Assembly (NCBI RefSeq): GCF_014647595.1
Contig: NZ_BMPM01000003.1
Coordinates: forward strand, 248,001 to 312,000
Direction of reading: 5' to 3'
Length of the DNA stretch: 64,000 nt
From: Paenarthrobacter histidinolovorans
GTDB lineage: Bacteria; Actinomycetota; Actinomycetes; Actinomycetales; Micrococcaceae
Positions 60,904 to 64,000 of the stretch are shown here, one piece after another. Every line of letters begins with the position of its first letter. Position 1 is the stretch's first letter. The notes under the pieces are model-generated. The model saw nothing but the letters and a program-made list of their open reading frames with translations. It searched no databases and was not told where the DNA came from. The translations under genes were made by a program, and so were the position numbers.

Positions 60904-61866
60904 ATGACCAGCAGTGCTGATGTGGCGACACGCGCTGGCGTTTCGCGATCGACGGTGAGTCAGATTCTAAATGGCCGCGGCCACCTGTTCACAGAGGAGA
61001 CTGTAGCGCTCGTCCGGCACACCGCCGAGGCTATGGAGTACAGGCCATCGTTGGCCGGACGAACTCTTGCGCGAGGGAAAAGTGACATCGTGATCACTTT
61101 GATCCCTGACATCACCTTCGGTCCTCCGGTCCGGGAATTTGTGGACCTCCTAACGGACGGTTTGGCGAAGGCGGGGCTGACCAACCTTCTCCGCCTGGCC
61201 TCGTCGGGGAGCTCCCTTCAGGACGCGATCCTTGGATTGCGTCCCCATGCAGTCGTCGCCATGGCCCAGCTCAGCGATGAGGAGACATTGCGATTGAAGC
61301 GCCAGGGAGTGCATGTTCTGGGTTTCATTCCATCTGCGCAAGCAGCTGTGGATCTCGAGATAGGCCGCTTGCAGGCCGCGCACCTGAAGTCGCAGGGTTA
61401 TGACCAGATCGTTGCTGTCCGCCCGATGGATAAGCGAGAGAAGTACAGTGCGCCACATCGGGTAGATGGGGTGATCCAGTTCGGCGGCCGGAATGACATG
61501 GTTGTTCTTCCAACTCTGGAAATAGGCTTGACCAGCCATGAAGCGCTGGCAGCATTGGATTCCTTACCCGTCGGGAGGGTGGGGATGGCGTGCTACAACG
61601 ACGACGTTGCACTGGCGATCGTGGGGGCGGCCCAGCGGCGTGGCCTCGGGATTCCAGGCGATGTCGGTGTCATCGGCGTCGACAATTCTGTCGTGGCCCG
61701 GGCCTCCACTCCGACCATTTCGACGATTGACATTAGCAATGAGGTGAATGCCCGCGAACTGATAGGGCATATCCTCTCGGGTGACCAACTGGAAGTGGAG
61801 CCGGAGTCGATGAGTGAGCACATCAGTGGCCTGAAGGTGATTGCCCGCGAGAGCACCGGAGCGTGA
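60904..61866 (+). CDS. LacI-family transcriptional regulator
   Basis: 320 residues from ATG 60904. HTH SADVATRAGVSRSTVSQILNGRG and a LacI effector domain with GVIGVDNSVVARASTPTISTIDISN. It is divergent from an unknown ORF and upstream of an MMPL transporter; the targets are not clear. GCGTCAA occurs twice nearby (about 60804 and 60855) and could be part of an operator. Confidence 0.92.
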   Translation: MTSSADVATRAGVSRSTVSQILNGRGHLFTEETVALVRHTAEAMEYRPSLAGRTLARGKSDIVITLIPDITFGPPVREFVDLLTDGLAKAGLTNLLRLASSGSSLQDAILGLRPHAVVAMAQLSDEETLRLKRQGVHVLGFIPSAQAAVDLEIGRLQAAHLKSQGYDQIVAVRPMDKREKYSAPHRVDGVIQFGGRNDMVVLPTLEIGLTSHEALAALDSLPVGRVGMACYNDDVALAIVGAAQRRGLGIPGDVGVIGVDNSVVARASTPTISTIDISNEVNARELIGHILSGDQLEVEPESMSEHISGLKVIARESTGA

Positions 61867-61995
61867 AAGACGCGGGCTACTGCGAACACGGTAGATCGCT
61901 ACCCGCAACCGGAGGATGTCCAGACCTGAGCGAATGGTGAGTATTGGAAGCAGCGGTTCTGTTCGAACCATTTCATTTCCCATAGTTAGGACACC

Positions 61996-64000
61996 ATGGC
62001 TTTGTTTCTCGCCCGCATAGGAAGACTGGCGGGCCGCCACCGGATCGCGACGATCGCTGCCTGGTTGGCGGTGCTGGTCAGCTTAGTGGCGGTGGCCCTA
62101 GGCGGTATGAAGTTCAGCGAAGACACGTTCGATGTCCCTGGTACCGAGTCCAGTAAGGCCATGAGCCTTCTGGAGCGGCATTTTCCTTCCGGCTCGGAAG
62201 AGGGCTCCGGAAGCCTTCAGTTGGTTGTACAGACGCCGTCAGGTGACTTGATCACAGCCCCGGGACCGAGTTCCGAGATGGCGAAGGCCATCCAATACCT
62301 TCGGGTCCTTCCCAACATCGAGAAGGTTCTGGATCCACTGGACCCGCAGCACCCGTATATCTCCGCTGACAGAAGCACGGCGGTCGTCCAGCTCACCATC
62401 TCGGGCATGTCCGAAGCCGATCGCGAAACGATCCAGGAACGCGTCGAGGACGTCGCCGTTTCACTCCGTGAAGAAGGATTGACCGCCGAAGTGGGCGGTT
62501 CCCTCGCTCCGGCAGTGCCCGATATCCTAGGCCCGTCTGAAATTGTGGGTGCAGGGCTGGCGTTTGTGGTGCTGGTCCTTACCTTCGGTTCTCTCGTGGC
62601 GGCCGGAGCCAACATGCTCAGCGCCTTGGTTGGCGTAGCCACCGGTATTGTTGGGATTCTCGCGTTCTCGGCTGTTAGCCCCATCGGGAGCGTCACGCCC
62701 ATCCTGGCGGTCATGCTGGGGCTGGCCGTCGGCATTGACTACTGCTTGTTCATTCTTGCCCGCTTTCGTTCCGAACTACGTGACGGACACGAAGTTGAAG
62801 CTGCCATAGGAAGGGCCACCGGAGCCGCAGGGTCATCGGTGGTGTTTGCCGGGGCGACGGTGATAATCGCGTTGGCCGGCTTGTCTGTCGTCGGAATACC
62901 ATTCATTGCCGAGATGGGCGTCGCTGCAGCCTTCGCTGTCGGAGTAGCCGTCCTGATGTCCTTGACGCTATTGCCCGCTCTGATGGCATTCATGGGACGT
63001 CGAGCTCTGTCCAGGCGCGAACGGCAGCGCGGTGGTTCCGGTGCCCACGAAACACCCCGGATTGGCAGAGGATTTCTCGCAGGCTGGGCAAAGTTTGTCG
63101 TTCGTCGGCGCGTACTTTCCCTGTGCGGTGGTGCCCTTGTACTGGCAGTCGTCGCCATACCGCTCCTATCCATGAAGACAACTTTGGCGGTCCCCGGAGG
63201 AGAGGACCCGAAGTCGAGCCAACGGGCGGCCTACCAGATTGTCAGCGACAAATTCGGTGCCGGCGCCCAGGATCCTCTAGTCGTTCTGGTGGAGTCGACA
63301 ACCGGCAGCGTGGCAAAGAGGTTACCCGAAGTGCAGGAGCTCCTTGCCCGTCTCGACAACGTTGCGGCCGCCATGCCCGTAGGGAGTTCGTCCGGCGGAG
63401 ACGCCGCAATCATTTCTGTGATCGCGAAGAGTGGTGCCCTTGACGACCGGACGACAGACCTGGTTAAAGACATCCGGTCCAAAGGCCAGAGCCTTACAGG
63501 CATAACATTGTCGGTGACCGGAGCTACTGCAATCGGTCTGGACGCGGACGCCCAACTCCGGCAGGCGTTGGGGCTGTACGTAGCCCTGATTGTCGGACTT
63601 TCGCTGATCCTGATGATTATTCTGTTCCGTTCATTACTCGTTCCCGTCATCGCCACCGCAGGATTCCTGCTTTCCCTTGGTGCTGGGCTGGGCGCTACGA
63701 CAGCCGTTTTCCAATGGGGCTGGCTGGACGCAGTAGTGAATGCGCCTCAGGGGAACCCACTCTTGAGCTTGTTGCCGATCATTGTCACCGGAATCTTGTT
63801 CGGCCTGGCCATGGACTACCAAGTGTTCCTCGTGTCGCGAATCCACGAGGCTTACAACAAGGGTCTTAGTCCGCGGGAGGCCATCGTCAGCGGCTTTTCG
63901 AAGTCAGCGATAATCGTGGTCGCAGCGGCCGCTATCATGGCTGCAGTTTTCGGCGGCTTCGCACTCAGCAATTCATCGCTGGTCGGCTCTATCGCCTTGG
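61996..64000 (+). CDS. MMPL/RND-family membrane transporter, cut by the window end
   Basis: 668 residues visible from ATG 61996, running off the right edge. One helix near the start, a large extracellular loop, a cluster of helices near residues 180-340 with GLAVGIDYCLFILARFRSEL (the MMPL proton-relay Asp in GxxxDY), then a second similar half with GILFGLAMDYQVFLVSRI. Such proteins export lipids, siderophores or drugs using proton motive force. The start is weak (no strong ribosome site), but the frame reads as coding from there. Confidence 0.92.
   Translation, partial: MALFLARIGRLAGRHRIATIAAWLAVLVSLVAVALGGMKFSEDTFDVPGTESSKAMSLLERHFPSGSEEGSGSLQLVVQTPSGDLITAPGPSSEMAKAIQYLRVLPNIEKVLDPLDPQHPYISADRSTAVVQLTISGMSEADRETIQERVEDVAVSLREEGLTAEVGGSLAPAVPDILGPSEIVGAGLAFVVLVLTFGSLVAAGANMLSALVGVATGIVGILAFSAVSPIGSVTPILAVMLGLAVGIDYCLFILARFRSELRDGHEVEAAIGRATGAAGSSVVFAGATVIIALAGLSVVGIPFIAEMGVAAAFAVGVAVLMSLTLLPALMAFMGRRALSRRERQRGGSGAHETPRIGRGFLAGWAKFVVRRRVLSLCGGALVLAVVAIPLLSMKTTLAVPGGEDPKSSQRAAYQIVSDKFGAGAQDPLVVLVESTTGSVAKRLPEVQELLARLDNVAAAMPVGSSSGGDAAIISVIAKSGALDDRTTDLVKDIRSKGQSLTGITLSVTGATAIGLDADAQLRQALGLYVALIVGLSLILMIILFRSLLVPVIATAGFLLSLGAGLGATTAVFQWGWLDAVVNAPQGNPLLSLLPIIVTGILFGLAMDYQVFLVSRIHEAYNKGLSPREAIVSGFSKSAIIVVAAAAIMAAVFGGFALSNSSLVGSIAL

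Noticed and set aside
1..64000. CRISPR array, tRNA or rRNA genes, riboswitch
   Set aside because: I looked for regularly spaced repeats, cloverleaf-like genes and known aptamer layouts and saw none.

Overview
The window is high-GC actinobacterial DNA. The fused FbiC-type FO synthase, the MobF relaxase with a RecD-like helicase half, the tightly overlapping ATGA gene junctions and the many sugar and aromatic-type catabolic genes suggest a Micrococcaceae-like soil actinobacterium (Arthrobacter/Paenarthrobacter group). That placement is inference. The conjugation genes at the left end point to a catabolic plasmid or an integrated conjugative element.

Layout. 1-5 kb: a truncated ORF, a small membrane protein, a MobF relaxase-helicase and a small coiled-coil protein, all on the minus strand except the first; the intergenic DNA beside them is a possible oriT region. 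5-11 kb: a TetR regulator divergent from a sugar ABC importer (binding protein and two permeases, no ATPase) with a sugar-phosphate isomerase-like protein and a Gfo/Idh/MocA dehydrogenase. 11-13 kb: OsmC-like protein and IclR regulator. 13-17.5 kb: amino-acid permease, RidA, PatB/MalY-type PLP lyase and a YheO/DauR-type regulator. 17.6-21 kb: a TetR repressor divergent from an SDR, thioredoxin, AhpD-like protein and Old Yellow Enzyme, which looks like an electrophile/quinone response unit. 21.4-30 kb: LacI regulator, MFS transporter, GH78 rhamnosidase, GH3 glucosidase and an epimerase with a C-terminal zinc ribbon, which looks like a rhamnoglucoside utilisation operon.

30.3-53.4 kb is the most interesting part. 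Two paralogous LysR regulators and an XRE-cupin regulator sit with an enoyl-CoA hydratase, acyl-CoA ligase, polar amino-acid ABC importer, two class III aminotransferases, a HAPMO-type Baeyer-Villiger monooxygenase, RidA, a pair of MaoC-like hotdog proteins, an orphan CoA-transferase alpha subunit, a nitroreductase-family protein, two coenzyme F420 biosynthesis genes (fbiA/cofD and fbiC), a YeiH-type exporter and alanine dehydrogenase. I found seven copies of a 17-bp inverted repeat, CATGC-N7-GCATG (LysR T-N11-A type), ahead of six transcription units in this stretch. Several share a downstream CTAC(T/C)GG element and, in three promoters, a -10-like hexamer at exactly the same distance. This ties F420 synthesis to the catabolic genes as one regulon. 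The likely logic is import of an amino compound, transamination to a keto compound with pyruvate as acceptor, Ald recycling of alanine, and CoA-dependent breakdown plus Baeyer-Villiger oxidation. An F420-dependent step is implied but its enzyme is not in the window.

53.5-64 kb: a small unknown protein, a glycogen-debranching-like glycosidase, a 58-bp perfect palindrome, an ACT-domain protein, a complete class I P450 system (P450, ferredoxin, ferredoxin reductase) followed by a tiny membrane peptide, two unknown ORFs, a second LacI regulator and a truncated MMPL transporter running off the end. No tRNA, rRNA, CRISPR array, transposase or recognisable riboswitch was seen.
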